Positions 17,017 to 26,794 are shown, counted from the first letter of the stretch. The stretch: DNA of 64,000 nucleotides from Bradyrhizobium elkanii WSM2783 (GCF_000472865.1 NZ_AXAP01000001.1:181461-245460); one strand, 5' to 3'. Numbers and translations: made by a program. The notes: generated from the sequence alone by a model not told the origin.

Positions 17017-18489
17017 ATGTCACTCACGGTCGCACTCAGCTCGGCGCGCACGTCGCTCATGACGACCAGCGCGCAGGCTTCCGTGATATCGCGCAATATC
17101 GCCGGTTCCATGCAGGACGGCTATTCGCGAAAGAATGTGCTGGTCGCGTCGCTGCCGGGAAACGGGGTCTATGTTGCCGGCATCCAGCGCGCCACCAGTC
17201 AGGGGCTGTTCTACAATGTGCTGAAGGCGGCCTCTTCCACCGCCAAGCAGGATTCGATCTATAACGGCCTGCAGAAGATCGCGGCGACAACCGTTGACGA
17301 CCCGCAGCAGGACCAGTCGCCGGCCGCTCAACTTGCCAAGCTGAAGAGCGCCCTGCAGCAATATGCGACGGCGCCGGACAATATCACGCTCGCGCAAGCG
17401 GCGGTAACGGCGGCCAAGGGCGTCGCCTCGGCACTCAATGACGCGACGAAGACGGTTCAGTCGGTGCGCGCCGATGCCGATGCCGACATGGTGACATCGG
17501 TCTCGACCATCAACCAGCTGCTGGCCCAGTTCGAGACGGTCAATACATCGATCGTCAAGGGGACCATCACCGGAAGCGATGTCACAGACTACCTCGATAT
17601 GCGGGACAACATCCTCTCCAAGCTTTCGCAGGAGGTGGGCGTAACGGTCGCGACCCGTGCCAACAACGATATGGTCATCTACACGGATTCGGGCGTTACG
17701 CTGTTCGAGACCAAGGCGCGATCGGTCACGCTTGCCCCGACCAATGCTTACACCGCCGGCACCACCGGAAATGCGGTCTATATTGACGGCGTGCCCGTCA
17801 CCGGCGCGTCTGCCGTGATGCCGATCCATGGCGGAAAGCTAGCGGGCCTTGCCGCGCTCCGCGACGATTCCACGGTCACCTATCAAAACCAGCTCGACGA
17901 AATCGCGCGCGGCCTGATCGAGACGTTCAGGGAGAGCGACCAGACCGCGGCGGCGCTGCCCGACGTGCCCGGCCTTTTCACCTATCCGGGAGCGCCGGCC
18001 ATGCCGCCGGCGGGTGTGATATCCTCGGGGCTTGCCGGCACCATCTTCGTCAACCCGTCGGTCGATCAGGGCGCCGGCGGCAATCCGCTGCTGCTGAGGG
18101 ACGGTGCGATCTCCGGCAACGTGGCTTATCGCTACAACACGAGCGGCGCCGCCGGTTTCTCGACTCGGGTGCAGCAGCTTGTGGATGGGATGGCGGCAAA
18201 CCGTCCGTTTAATCCGGCGGCTCTCGGGAAGCCGAATGCGAGCTTGATCGACTTCGCCGGCTCGTCGGTGAGTTGGCTGGAAGCCCAGCGCAAGAGCACG
18301 AACGATGAAGCGACCTACAGTCAAACGCTGCTTGAGCGCAGCGCGGAAGCGCTGTCCAACGTCAGCGGCGTCAATATGGACGACGAAATGTCGTTCATGT
18401 TGCAGGTCGAGCGCACATTTTCTGCGTCGTCGAAGCTGATCGCGACGATCGACGAGATGTTGAAAGACCTTCTCGCGGCGGTGAGGTAA
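17017..18489 (+). CDS. flgK: Hook-filament junction protein FlgK
   Basis: FlgK (490 residues) is the first hook-associated protein, joining hook to filament. The N-terminus (ALSSARTSLMTTSAQASVISRNIAG) and the C-terminal SNVSGVNMDDEMSFMLQVERTF are the conserved ends; the second is the typical FlgK DEE-like variant before a terminal helix. A GGGACGGGGGG purine run precedes the ATG. flgL follows after 4 bases. Confidence 0.95.
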   Translation: MSLTVALSSARTSLMTTSAQASVISRNIAGSMQDGYSRKNVLVASLPGNGVYVAGIQRATSQGLFYNVLKAASSTAKQDSIYNGLQKIAATTVDDPQQDQSPAAQLAKLKSALQQYATAPDNITLAQAAVTAAKGVASALNDATKTVQSVRADADADMVTSVSTINQLLAQFETVNTSIVKGTITGSDVTDYLDMRDNILSKLSQEVGVTVATRANNDMVIYTDSGVTLFETKARSVTLAPTNAYTAGTTGNAVYIDGVPVTGASAVMPIHGGKLAGLAALRDDSTVTYQNQLDEIARGLIETFRESDQTAAALPDVPGLFTYPGAPAMPPAGVISSGLAGTIFVNPSVDQGAGGNPLLLRDGAISGNVAYRYNTSGAAGFSTRVQQLVDGMAANRPFNPAALGKPNASLIDFAGSSVSWLEAQRKSTNDEATYSQTLLERSAEALSNVSGVNMDDEMSFMLQVERTFSASSKLIATIDEMLKDLLAAVR

Positions 18490-18493
18490 CGGT

Positions 18494-19537
18494 ATGGCTA
18501 CGACGTTCATTTCCTCCAACTCGATCTCGACCACGTTGCGCATCGCGGCCATGAAGAGCCAGACCGCAATCGCACAAGCGACAAAAGAGGCGACGACAGG
18601 CCGATTCGCCGATGTCGGCCGCGAGCTCGGCGCTCTCACCGGTCGTGATGTGACGCTCAGGGCCGAGCTGCTCGATCTCGACAAGCTGGTGGACACCAAC
18701 GCTCTTGTCGCCGGACGGCTCGACATATCGCAGCAGCGAGTGGGCGAGTTGATCAATACCGCGCAATCCTTCCAGAAGGACCTGTTTGCAGCGCGCAATT
18801 CTGCCAATGGCGGCAACGTCATCCTCACGCCGTCGCGCGCCAACCTCGACGCCCTGATAGGGGCGCTGAATGTCACAACGGATGGCCAATATCTGTTCGG
18901 CGGCATCAATACCGGCGTGCAACCGATCACCGGCTACGCGGCCGGCTCGACCAACAAGAATGCCGTCGATGCCGCGTTCCTGGCAAATTTCGGTTTCACG
19001 CAAAGTGATCCGGCGGTCTCGAGCATCAGCGCCGCAGCGATGCAGAACTTCCTGGATACCACGTTCAAGGCGCAGTTCGACGATCCGGCCTGGGGGGCAA
19101 ACTGGTCGTCCGCTTCCGATCAGGTGATGCGGAGCCGCATCTCGACGACCGAAACCATCGACTCGTCAGCCAGCGCCAACGAGCCCGGATTTCGCAAGCT
19201 CGCGATGGCCTACACGATGCTGAGCGACCTCGGCACGCAGAACCTCAACCAGAACGCGTTCCAGGTGGTGATCGACAAGGCGACCGAAATTATCGGTGCT
19301 GCGATCAACGACCTGGCCGGTGTCGGCGCCAAACTGGGAACTGCCCAGGAGCAGACGACCAACGCCACGAGCCGCCTGAAGATCCAGACCGATCTGATCA
19401 CCAAGCAGGTCACGGCTATGGAGGAGGTCGATACGGCTGAGGCATCTGTTCGCGTCACGAACCTGAAAAACCAGTTGGACATGTCGCTGGCGCTCACGTC
19501 TCGCATTCAGCAGCTCAGCATCCTCAACTATCTCTGA
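18494..19537 (+). CDS. flgL: Hook-filament junction protein FlgL
   Basis: FlgL (347 residues) is the second junction protein and is flagellin-like at both ends. The C-terminus RVTNLKNQLDMSLALTSRIQQLSILNYL follows the flagellin/FlgL pattern. The interior has GQYLFGGINTGVQPI, a common FlgL block. The start follows GAGGTAACGG at the end of flgK. Confidence 0.94.
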   Translation: MATTFISSNSISTTLRIAAMKSQTAIAQATKEATTGRFADVGRELGALTGRDVTLRAELLDLDKLVDTNALVAGRLDISQQRVGELINTAQSFQKDLFAARNSANGGNVILTPSRANLDALIGALNVTTDGQYLFGGINTGVQPITGYAAGSTNKNAVDAAFLANFGFTQSDPAVSSISAAAMQNFLDTTFKAQFDDPAWGANWSSASDQVMRSRISTTETIDSSASANEPGFRKLAMAYTMLSDLGTQNLNQNAFQVVIDKATEIIGAAINDLAGVGAKLGTAQEQTTNATSRLKIQTDLITKQVTAMEEVDTAEASVRVTNLKNQLDMSLALTSRIQQLSILNYL

Positions 19538-19575
19538 TCTGCGATCCCGTCAGTAACCAGCCGGCTGCGAGTTAG

Positions 19576-19923
19576 ATGACATTTTCCAGTTACGACGCGG
19601 TAATCGAGGACTCTGGGCGGGAGGCGCGCTCCCGGGAACAACGGGCCCTGAGCCACGGGATCGATCTGCTGAGGCGTCTGCAAGGCGGCGATCTTGCACC
19701 CCCGGAGGATGCCGAGGCGCTGTTGTTCATTCGAAGGCTCTGGGCGTTCTTCGTGGAGGACCTTTCGAGCGCCCGCAATGGGCTTCCGGAAAAGTTGCGC
19801 GCCGAGCTTATCTCGATCGGCCTGTGGATCATCAGGGAAGCAGATAGAATTCGGCAGGAAGAATCCTGCGACGTCGCGGAGCTTGTCGAGATCAACGTCA
19901 TTATTCGAGACGCGCTCGCATGA
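19576..19923 (+). CDS. flaF: Flagellin synthesis regulator FlaF
   Basis: FlaF is a small alphaproteobacterial protein that promotes flagellin secretion or synthesis and acts opposite FlbT. It is 115 residues, with the family blocks EARSREQRALSHGIDLL and LISIGLWIIREADRIR. Its stop overlaps flbT (ATGA, 19920-19923), the fixed flaF-flbT arrangement. Confidence 0.93.
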   Translation: MTFSSYDAVIEDSGREARSREQRALSHGIDLLRRLQGGDLAPPEDAEALLFIRRLWAFFVEDLSSARNGLPEKLRAELISIGLWIIREADRIRQEESCDVAELVEINVIIRDALA

Positions 19924-20342
19924 AGAAGCCGATCTGTATTTCGCTGCGCGGCGGTGAGCGGATCTATATCAATGGCGCGGTGTTGAGGGTCGATCGCAAG
20001 GTGACCCTTGAGCTGATCAATGACGTGACTTTTCTGCTCGAGAGCCAGGTCATGCAGGTCACGGACGCGACAACACCGTTGCGCCAGCTCTATTTCGTCG
20101 TCCAGCTCATGCTCATGAGCCCGCACGACGTCGAAGAGGCGAAAGCGGTCTATCGGCTGCAGCGGTCCGGGCTGCTCGCAGCCACCGAAAACACAGAGAT
20201 CCTGGACGGCCTGGAGCAGATCGAGAAGCTGGTCGAATCGAAACGATACTATGAGGCTTTGCGCAGGATTCGCGCTCTGTTCGAGATCGAACAGCTGATC
20301 CTGGCTGGCGGCGGCCTGCCGCGGCCCGTCGAAGTCGCGTAA
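19920..20342 (+). CDS. flbT: Flagellin mRNA regulator FlbT
   Basis: FlbT is a small post-transcriptional regulator of flagellin; in Caulobacter it binds the flagellin mRNA leader. The 140-residue protein has the N-terminal pattern ISLRGGERIYINGAVLRVDRK and the middle block TPLRQLYFVVQLML. It starts within the flaF stop and precedes flgD. Its likely target here is the flagellin leader ahead of base 7720. Confidence 0.93.
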   Translation: MKKPICISLRGGERIYINGAVLRVDRKVTLELINDVTFLLESQVMQVTDATTPLRQLYFVVQLMLMSPHDVEEAKAVYRLQRSGLLAATENTEILDGLEQIEKLVESKRYYEALRRIRALFEIEQLILAGGGLPRPVEVA

Positions 20343-20359
20343 GACATCAGGAGGACGAT

Positions 20360-20770
20360 ATGAACGTTGACGGCGTGGGTTCTGCAAACTCGGCGGCGAA
20401 CAAGAAATCGGAATCCTCGTCCGCGCCGGCGACGGTGGATTACAATCAGTTCTTGCAGCTACTGGTCGCGCAGTTGAAGAACCAGGACCCGACCAGTCCG
20501 ACGGACACGTCGCAGTACGTGGGTCAGTTGGCGCAGCTATCCGCCACCGAACAGGCGATACAGACGAATGCCAAGCTCGACACGCTGCTGTCCTCCAGCG
20601 CATTGGCCCAGGCCGAAAGCCTGGTCGGACGCACGGTGTCATTCACCAGCTCCGAAGGCGAGGCTATCAAAGGCAAGATCATGTCTGTGCGAATCATCCA
20701 GGGCGGAGCCGTCGCGACACTCGAGAACGGTGTCGACGTGCAGCTTGGGCCGGGCCTGACGATCAGCTAA
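20360..20770 (+). CDS. flgD: Hook cap protein FlgD
   Basis: FlgD caps the growing hook. This version is short (136 residues) compared with enteric FlgD (~230) but has the conserved N-terminal block NQFLQLLVAQLKNQDPTSP and Q-rich QYVGQLAQLSATEQ, followed by a short Tudor-like tail. Short forms are normal in rhizobia. AGGAGG precedes the ATG. Confidence 0.93.
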   Translation: MNVDGVGSANSAANKKSESSSAPATVDYNQFLQLLVAQLKNQDPTSPTDTSQYVGQLAQLSATEQAIQTNAKLDTLLSSSALAQAESLVGRTVSFTSSEGEAIKGKIMSVRIIQGGAVATLENGVDVQLGPGLTIS

Positions 20771-20773
20771 GCG

Positions 20774-21040
20774 ATGAACGAACGGGACGCTCTCGACATC
20801 GTCCAGCAGGCGATCTGGACCATCATCGTGGTCTCTGGCCCCGCGGTCGGGGCCGCAATGATCGTCGGTATCCTGATTGCGCTGCTGCAGGCACTGACCC
20901 AGGTGCAAGAGATGACGTTGACCTTTATCCCCAAGATGGTGGTCATGCTGATCGTGGTCGCCGTCTCCGGCTCGTTCATCGGCGCGCACATTTACGCCTT
21001 TACCGAACTGCTCTACTCGCGGATCGAGCACGGATTCTGA
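20774..21040 (+). CDS. fliQ: Flagellar export gate protein FliQ
   Basis: FliQ is an 88-residue two-span membrane protein of the export gate. The block GPAVGAAMIVGILIALLQALTQVQEMTL is the family core. It begins 3 bases after flgD. A 78-base gap separates it from flhA. Confidence 0.95.
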   Translation: MNERDALDIVQQAIWTIIVVSGPAVGAAMIVGILIALLQALTQVQEMTLTFIPKMVVMLIVVAVSGSFIGAHIYAFTELLYSRIEHGF

Positions 21041-21118
21041 AGCGGGACGCTGCGGCCAACACCTTCGCGCAAGCTAGGCGCTGCAAGGTGCCGATATGAT
21101 GGTGTCCCAGGAATCTCC

Positions 21119-23206
21119 ATGGCCCAAGCACTAAGCCCAGCTCTGCCGAGCGAGCGTCGGATGGGTGCCGACGTTGCTTTTGCGGTCGGCATCGTCGCCA
21201 TCCTGACGATGCTGGTCCTGCCGGTTCCATCGGTCCTGATCGATGTCGGTCTCGCCTTCTCGATCGCGCTTTCGGCGCTGATCCTGATGGTGGCGCTGTG
21301 GATTCAGCGCCCGCTGGATTTTTCGGCCTTCCCGACGGTGCTCCTGATTGCAACCATTCTTCGCCTCGCGCTGAACGTGGCGACAACCCGGGTGATCCTG
21401 TCGCGCGGGGCCGAGGGAGAGCACGCGGCCGGCTATGTGGTGGCTGGTTTCTCGAAGTTCGTGATGGGCGGCGACTTTGTCATCGGGCTGATCATCTTCG
21501 CTATTCTTGTCACGGTCAATTTCGTCGTCATCACCAAGGGCGCCACGCGTATCGCGGAGGTCGGCGCGCGCTTCACGCTCGATGCGATCCCGGGCAAGCA
21601 AATGGCGATCGATGCGGATCTGTCCGCGGGGCTGATCGACGACAAGGAAGCGCAGCGTCGGCGCAGGGAGCTGGAGGAGGAAAGCGCCTTCTTCGGCGCA
21701 ATGGACGGCGCCTCGAAATTCGTGCGCGGGGATGCCATCGCCGGGCTGATCATCACCGCGATCAACATATTCGGCGGCATCGTCATCGGCGTGGTTCACC
21801 ATGGCCTTCCGTTGGCGCGGGCGGCAGACGTTTTCACCAAGCTTTCCGTCGGTGATGGTCTGGTCTCGCAGATCCCGGCGCTGATCGTCTCCCTTTCGGC
21901 TGGCCTGCTTGTTTCGAAAGGCGGCACACGGGGATCGGCGGAACAGACGGTGCTCAGGCAGCTCGGCGGCTATCCGCGCGCGCAGTCGGTGGCCGCGCTC
22001 ATGATGTTCGTTCTGGGAATGCTGCCGGGCCTGCCACTGCTGCCCTTTGCTTTCCTGGGCGGCGTGATGGCATTCATGAGTTACGCGCTTCCCCGCCGGC
22101 AGGCGGCGAGACGGCAGCAGGAGGAGGTGCTTGCGGCGCAGGAGCGCGAACGATCGCAGGCCGACTCGAAAGAATCGATCAAGGAATATCTGAAGACAGC
22201 GGACGTCGAGCTCTGCGTAGGCAGCCAGCTTGCGGTTCAAATGCTGCATGCGCACGGGGAACTTTCGCATCGCGTCAGCAAGATACGGCGCCGCTTTGCG
22301 ACCCAATACGGGTTTGTGATTCCCGAAATCAAATTGACGGACGACATGTCCGTCGGGCCGAAGAGCTACCGCATCAAGATACACGGCACTATCGTGGCGC
22401 AGCATGAGCTTCGCATCGGCGAGGTTCTGGTGCTCTTCGATGGTGTTCGTAAACCGGACGTGCCGGGCGACGAGACGGTGGAGCCGGCCTTCGGCATGAA
22501 GGCGATGTGGATACCTGAGACGTTCCTCGAAGAGGTCAGACGGGATGGTTTCAAGGTTGCGGACAACATTTCCGTCCTTCTCACCCACTTGAGCGAAATC
22601 ATCCGTGGCAATCTGGCGCAGCTTCTTTCCTACAAGGACATGCGGGCCCTGCTGGATCGGCTCGACCCCGAGTACAAGCGGCTCATTGAGGATATCTGCC
22701 CGTCGCAAATCTCCTATTCGGGCCTGCAGGCGGTCCTCAAGCTGCTGCTTGCTGAGCGCATCTCGATCAGGAACCTGCATCTGATTCTCGAAGCCGTTGC
22801 GGAAATCGCGCCGTTTATCCGCCGCGCCGAACCTATCGCGGAGCACGTTCGCATGCGCATCGCGCAGCAGATCTGCGGTGACTTCGCCGACAACGGGGTG
22901 CTCAAAGTGCTGCGGCTCGGAAATCGCTGGGATCTCGCATTCCATCAAAGCCTCAAACGCGATGCCAAGGGCGAGATCGTGGAATTCGACGCCGATCCTC
23001 GCCTTGTCGAGCAGTTCGCGGCGGATGTTACGACCGCGGTTCGAAAGGCAATGGGGCAGGGCGAAAGCGTCGTGCTCGTCGCGCCCCCGGAAGTTCGTCC
23101 ATATGTTCGCATGATTACGGAGCGGGTGTTCCCGACCCTGCCGGTGTTGTCGCACGTCGAGATCGCGCGCGGTGTCGAGGTGAAGTCGCTTGGAGCAATT
23201 TCTTGA
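21119..23206 (+). CDS. flhA: Flagellar export gate protein FlhA
   Basis: FlhA is the large export-gate protein whose cytoplasmic ring docks chaperone-substrate complexes. The 695 residues have about eight N-terminal hydrophobic segments, the FHIPEP hallmark [39 protein letters not shown] with the family DADLSAG, and a cytoplasmic domain from ~350 onward. The stop overlaps fliR through TTGA at 23203-23206. Confidence 0.97.
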   Translation: MAQALSPALPSERRMGADVAFAVGIVAILTMLVLPVPSVLIDVGLAFSIALSALILMVALWIQRPLDFSAFPTVLLIATILRLALNVATTRVILSRGAEGEHAAGYVVAGFSKFVMGGDFVIGLIIFAILVTVNFVVITKGATRIAEVGARFTLDAIPGKQMAIDADLSAGLIDDKEAQRRRRELEEESAFFGAMDGASKFVRGDAIAGLIITAINIFGGIVIGVVHHGLPLARAADVFTKLSVGDGLVSQIPALIVSLSAGLLVSKGGTRGSAEQTVLRQLGGYPRAQSVAALMMFVLGMLPGLPLLPFAFLGGVMAFMSYALPRRQAARRQQEEVLAAQERERSQADSKESIKEYLKTADVELCVGSQLAVQMLHAHGELSHRVSKIRRRFATQYGFVIPEIKLTDDMSVGPKSYRIKIHGTIVAQHELRIGEVLVLFDGVRKPDVPGDETVEPAFGMKAMWIPETFLEEVRRDGFKVADNISVLLTHLSEIIRGNLAQLLSYKDMRALLDRLDPEYKRLIEDICPSQISYSGLQAVLKLLLAERISIRNLHLILEAVAEIAPFIRRAEPIAEHVRMRIAQQICGDFADNGVLKVLRLGNRWDLAFHQSLKRDAKGEIVEFDADPRLVEQFAADVTTAVRKAMGQGESVVLVAPPEVRPYVRMITERVFPTLPVLSHVEIARGVEVKSLGAIS

Positions 23207-23952
23207 TCGCGAGCGCATCAGGCTCCGTGCTGGCCACATTTCTGATCTTCTGCCGGGTCGGCACATGCTTGATGATCGCGCCGGGATTTTCGCGTTCCAA
23301 CATTCCGGTGCAGGTCCGGCTGTTCATGGCCATCAACGTCACGCTGATGCTGGCGCCCTTGCTGGAGGCGAGCGTACGCCCTGTCGTGGAGACAACCGCG
23401 ATGGCGGCCATCGTCCGTGCGATCATGTCGGAGCTGGTGATCGGCCTCCTGATTGGCCTGACCGCCGCGGTGTTCTTTTTCGCCCTGGAAACAATGGCGA
23501 CGATGGCGGCATCCGCGATCGGGCTCAGCGGAATACCCGGAACGATGGAAGACGGTCAACAGATGCCGGCCCTCGTGCCATTCATCACATTGCCGGCGAT
23601 CGTCCTGTTCTTCATGACCGGTCAACATTGGGAGCTGCTCCGCGGTCTCATTAACTCCTATCGAATCTGGACGCCGGCGGTCGGCATCAGCGGCGAGACC
23701 GGGCTCTCCGAGCTCACCGATCATCTTTCACAAGCGTTCGTCCTGGCACTCAGGGTGGCCAGCCCGTTCATCGTTTACGGCGTCATTGTCAACCTCGCGC
23801 TCGGGCTCGCCAACAAGCTGACGCCAAGCATTCCCGTCTATTTTATTTCGCTGCCTTTCGTGGTCTTCGGCGGCCTTATGCTGGTCTATCTGACCAGTCG
23901 CGAACTCGTGCTGCAATTCACAATCGCATTTTCATCGTGGCTGGCCGGTTGA
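23203..23952 (+). CDS. fliR: Flagellar export gate protein FliR
   Basis: FliR (249 residues) is the export-gate subunit that completes the FliP-FliQ-FliR pore. It has six hydrophobic segments and family blocks such as [22 protein letters not shown] and [28 protein letters not shown]. It starts with TTG overlapping the flhA stop, a common arrangement for this pair. Confidence 0.95.
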   Translation: MIASASGSVLATFLIFCRVGTCLMIAPGFSRSNIPVQVRLFMAINVTLMLAPLLEASVRPVVETTAMAAIVRAIMSELVIGLLIGLTAAVFFFALETMATMAASAIGLSGIPGTMEDGQQMPALVPFITLPAIVLFFMTGQHWELLRGLINSYRIWTPAVGISGETGLSELTDHLSQAFVLALRVASPFIVYGVIVNLALGLANKLTPSIPVYFISLPFVVFGGLMLVYLTSRELVLQFTIAFSSWLAG

Positions 23953-23959
23953 TCGACGC

Positions 23960-24382
23960 ATGAAATCGAGAGATCGCAAAATCCGTCGCATCGCCGCCGT
24001 CCAGGCGAAGATGCACCGTCTCGCGCAATGGGAGCTCATAGAGTGCCAGGCGAAGGAGCAGGAACTGCAGGAGCGGCAGCGTCGGATCATCGAGGGGTTC
24101 AACGAGGCGATCGGAGTGACGCCGTTGGCGGCGCAAAACGCGGGTCAGAATCTGAGGACCGCGAGCGTTGAACAAGGAGTGGTGGCCAAGGCGAAGGAGC
24201 GTATCACCTCGCATGCGATGACCGAGGCCCGCAAACTGAAGCAGGTGCTCCGAATGGCTGAAACGGTCGCGCGGCAGGCATTCCGGCAGCGGGAGCAGCG
24301 CGTCCTTGAGGAAGTAACTGAAACAGCGGCGAAACGGCCGGCCGAGAGAATGCAGGCCAATGAAACCAGTTTGGATCGCTAG
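23960..24382 (+). CDS. FliJ-like coiled-coil flagellar protein
   Basis: A 140-residue, strongly charged, helical protein with coiled-coil heptads over much of its length (QAKMHRLAQWELIECQAKEQ and QVLRMAETVARQAFRQREQR). Size, charge and position suggest a FliJ-type component of the export ATPase complex, but motifs are weak. The stop TAG is part of TAGAGCATGATCC, the edge of a dispersed repeat, so the extreme C-terminus may have been set by that insertion. Confidence 0.55.
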   Translation: MKSRDRKIRRIAAVQAKMHRLAQWELIECQAKEQELQERQRRIIEGFNEAIGVTPLAAQNAGQNLRTASVEQGVVAKAKERITSHAMTEARKLKQVLRMAETVARQAFRQREQRVLEEVTETAAKRPAERMQANETSLDR

Positions 24383-24503
24383 AGCATGATCCGGAAAAGT
24401 GGAAACCGGTTTTCCCTCGCGACAAACGCGAAGCGCGTGGGAGGATCATGCTCAAACAAAGAGATGAGGTCATGATCCGATTCCCTTTAATCGGATCATG
24501 ATC
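24383..24503 (+). repeat. Dispersed AGCATGATCC-type repeat, copy 2
   Basis: The fullest copy of the family: AGCATGATCCGGAAAAGTG, AAACCGGTTTTCCCTCGCGAC, AAACGCGAAGCGCGTGGGA, GATCATGCTCAAACAAAGAG, then ATCCGATT...AATCGGATCATGATC, which is itself an inverted repeat. It begins directly at the stop codon of the FliJ-like gene and ends in the leader of the rod-binding gene, inside an operon. Confidence 0.85.
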
Positions 24504-24518
24504 GAGGAGAGTCACAGC

Positions 24519-25001
24519 ATGACGGTCAGCCCCGTACCGGATCTTATCCTGGATGTGATGGAGGCCGCGGATCCGGTCTCCCAGCGCATGGCCACTGGCA
24601 AGCTTGAGCGCGCCTCGTCCGCAGGCGAAGACTTCGCCGCGGCGATGGACCGGAAGATCGAGACAGGTGCACTGGAACGACCCACGGCGTCTGAGCAAGG
24701 CACGAACGCTTTGCGCGGCGCCGCGATCGACGGCAGCGGGCACGCCACGATCATCAGGAAGGCAGATACCGATCGCGGCGTCTTTCGGAAGTTCGAAGCG
24801 TTCGTCCTGCAAACGTTCGTCGAGTCGATGCTGCCGCAGAACGCGAGCGAGATTTTCGGCAAAGGAACCGCCGGCACGATCTGGCGGTCGATGCTGGCTG
24901 AACAGATCAGCAATGAGATGGCCAAGGGTGAAGGAATCGGAATTGCCAAGCAGCTCGCGAAATCGCGCTCCGTTGCCAATTCCGCGGCTGGTAACGGCTA
25001 A
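24519..25001 (+). CDS. FlgJ-type rod-binding protein
   Basis: The C-terminal ~60 residues carry the rod-binding domain found at the N-terminus of FlgJ: FRKFEAFVLQTFVESMLPQN, then IFGKGTAGTIWRSMLAEQ and AKGEGIGIAKQL. There is no muramidase domain, as in most alphaproteobacteria. The 160-residue form starts at ATG 24519 with GAGGAG upstream. An ATG at 24498 lies in the repeat sequence and is less likely. Confidence 0.82.
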   Translation: MTVSPVPDLILDVMEAADPVSQRMATGKLERASSAGEDFAAAMDRKIETGALERPTASEQGTNALRGAAIDGSGHATIIRKADTDRGVFRKFEAFVLQTFVESMLPQNASEIFGKGTAGTIWRSMLAEQISNEMAKGEGIGIAKQLAKSRSVANSAAGNG

Positions 25002-25012
25002 TTTGCAGCAAG

Positions 25013-25522
25013 ATGAGCGCAACGATGAATCAGAATGACGAGCAGCAACAAACGCTTGAAATCCTCGAGGCACAGGCGACGATTGTTTCCGAGGGAGGCG
25101 GTCTGCCGGCGCTGTCACAACAAGCTTTGCCCGAGCTGACGGATGCGCAGGATATCGCGGCTCAATGGCTGGGAACCAACTCGAACGCGTTGAATGCGAT
25201 CGAGCGGCTCACGGCGACCATTGAAGAGGAAACGGACAAACTCGAGAACCGGGCGCAAGTTGATTTTGATTCCTTTAGTCAGCGCAAGAATCGTGGCCTG
25301 CTTGAACTGACGAGGGCCATGCGCGTGACACAGGGGATCGAGTTCGACCCTCGTGTGGTCGCGCACCTGACGCGCCTGCGGGCGAGCCTCGTCAGAAATC
25401 AGGCCGCACTACAAATGCATCTCGATGCCGTTCGCGAAGTCTCAGCGATCATCGCGAAGTCGATCCAGGAAGTTGAATCGGATGGCACATACTCATTGAT
25501 GGGGCCGGGCGGATGCAAATAG
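25013..25522 (+). CDS. Unknown helical flagellar-locus protein, possibly FlgN-like
   Basis: A 169-residue, mostly helical, acidic protein with no membrane span. Heptad-like stretches (NAIERLTATIEEETDKLENR, VAHLTRLRASLVRNQAALQM) resemble small export chaperones such as FlgN, which escorts FlgK and FlgL, but no diagnostic motif was recognised. It lies 11 bases after the rod-binding gene and overlaps the next gene by 10 bases, so it belongs to the flagellar operon. The start is uncertain between ATG 25013 and 25025. Confidence 0.6.
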   Translation: MSATMNQNDEQQQTLEILEAQATIVSEGGGLPALSQQALPELTDAQDIAAQWLGTNSNALNAIERLTATIEEETDKLENRAQVDFDSFSQRKNRGLLELTRAMRVTQGIEFDPRVVAHLTRLRASLVRNQAALQMHLDAVREVSAIIAKSIQEVESDGTYSLMGPGGCK

Positions 25523-25971
25523 TCAGGCTGCTCGTGGCAGGCGTCTGGGCCTGCATCGTCACCGTCGGTGCAAGCCTGGCTCTGTCTTACTGGAAGGAAG
25601 GACATGCCGCGCCTGCGGCCAAGCAGGACTACGCGGGCGGCCTCGTCTACGAGAAGACGAGGGTGATCAACGTGCCGATGATCGCTGATGGCAGCGTCCA
25701 GGGCTACATCGTTGCACAGTTCGTCTTCACGGCGGATTCAACAGTGCTTCGTCAGCTTCCGGTGCCGCCGGAAGCTTTCGTCGTGGACGAGGCATTTCGG
25801 AAAATCTATTCCGACGAGAATCTCGACTTCAAGAACCTTTCTCGATTCGATCTCGCCCACTTTTCACGTACGGTCAGAGAGCACGTCAACAAGCGCCTTC
25901 AGGCTGACGTCTTGCAGGACGTGCTCGTTCAGGACTTCAATTATGTTTCGAAGGATCAAATTCGTCGTTAG
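25513..25971 (+). CDS. Membrane-anchored periplasmic protein, FliL-like
   Basis: 152 residues with one N-terminal membrane span (~3-27) and a periplasmic domain. The layout resembles FliL: a short VPMIADGSVQGYIVAQFVF strand pair, a middle helix, then AHFSRTVREHVNKRLQADVLQDVLVQDFNYV near the end. The locus already has a standard fliL at 6109, so this may be a second, diverged member. It overlaps the upstream gene by 10 bases, and its 3' end overlaps the convergent regulator gene by 35 bases. Confidence 0.55.
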   Translation: MQIVRLLVAGVWACIVTVGASLALSYWKEGHAAPAAKQDYAGGLVYEKTRVINVPMIADGSVQGYIVAQFVFTADSTVLRQLPVPPEAFVVDEAFRKIYSDENLDFKNLSRFDLAHFSRTVREHVNKRLQADVLQDVLVQDFNYVSKDQIRR

Positions 25972-26650
25972 ACCGCTTTCGCAAGTCGTCGAGCCGGTAT
26001 CCCATATAGCGCTTTGACTCGATCGGATCGTAGCCGAGGTGGTTGCGGAGCTTCTTGCGAAGCTTGCTCACGTGCCCCTCGATCACGTTTTCGTCGAAGC
26101 TCGAGTCGAAAAGACCGTAGGTCGCATTGAAGAGCTGGGTCTTTGTCAGCCACTTTCCCTGGTGCGCGACCAGATGCTCGAGAATGCGCAGCTCGCGACG
26201 CGGCAGGGCCAGCGTTCTGCCGCCGATTTCCGGATCCCGGCCGTCAAGAAAAACGCGGATCAGGCTGGTTGGCGTTTCGGCTGATTGACCGACGGTTCGT
26301 CGGCGGATGACCGCCGTGCGAACCAGGATCTCGCGAACATGGATCGGAATATGGACGACGTCGTCGACGCCGGCTTCGAACAGCTCGATCGTATCCCGGA
26401 GCTGCTTCAGGTTGTTCAGGGCGATGATCGGTGCGTGAGACTTGTTGCGGATGCTCTTGGGAATGCTCGTTCGATCCGAGCAGTCCCCCAGGATAAACGC
26501 CCCGATTGCCATTACGTCATTGCCGACGGCGGATTGTAGCCATTCGCGAAAGTCTTTCGATGAGAAGCCGATCGAAACGACGCCTTCGCGATCGAATCCA
26601 GCCGCATAGCCGCGTGTAACGGTCTCCCGATCATCGATGACGATGAACAT
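25937..26650 (-). CDS. FtcR/Rem-type flagellar transcription regulator
   Basis: A 237-residue OmpR-type regulator. The N-terminal receiver-like domain (1-~115) keeps an acidic pair (D6, D7) but has HIPIH where the conserved Lys-Pro usually lies. The C-terminal winged helix has LALPRRELRILEHLVAHQGKWLTKTQLF and DENVIEGHVSKLRKKL. This matches the orphan regulators Rem (Sinorhizobium), FtcR (Brucella) and LafR (Bradyrhizobium) that activate class IB flagellar genes. ATG 26650 (MFIVIDD) is chosen over an upstream start that would add 26 unlikely residues. Confidence 0.8.
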   Translation of the reverse strand: MFIVIDDRETVTRGYAAGFDREGVVSIGFSSKDFREWLQSAVGNDVMAIGAFILGDCSDRTSIPKSIRNKSHAPIIALNNLKQLRDTIELFEAGVDDVVHIPIHVREILVRTAVIRRRTVGQSAETPTSLIRVFLDGRDPEIGGRTLALPRRELRILEHLVAHQGKWLTKTQLFNATYGLFDSSFDENVIEGHVSKLRKKLRNHLGYDPIESKRYMGYRLDDLRKRSNDEFDPSKHN

Positions 26651-26794
26651 GTGGATGCCCCTGTTTGCCCTAGATAGTTGTTGTGGAGTCGAGCAGGCGT
26701 GCTCGCTCCGCTTGGTTACGCAACACAACAGGTACTGACCCGATACAAGTTACTGAGACCGAAGCACGCGCGTCTGGTTTGCTCGAAAGCTTGA

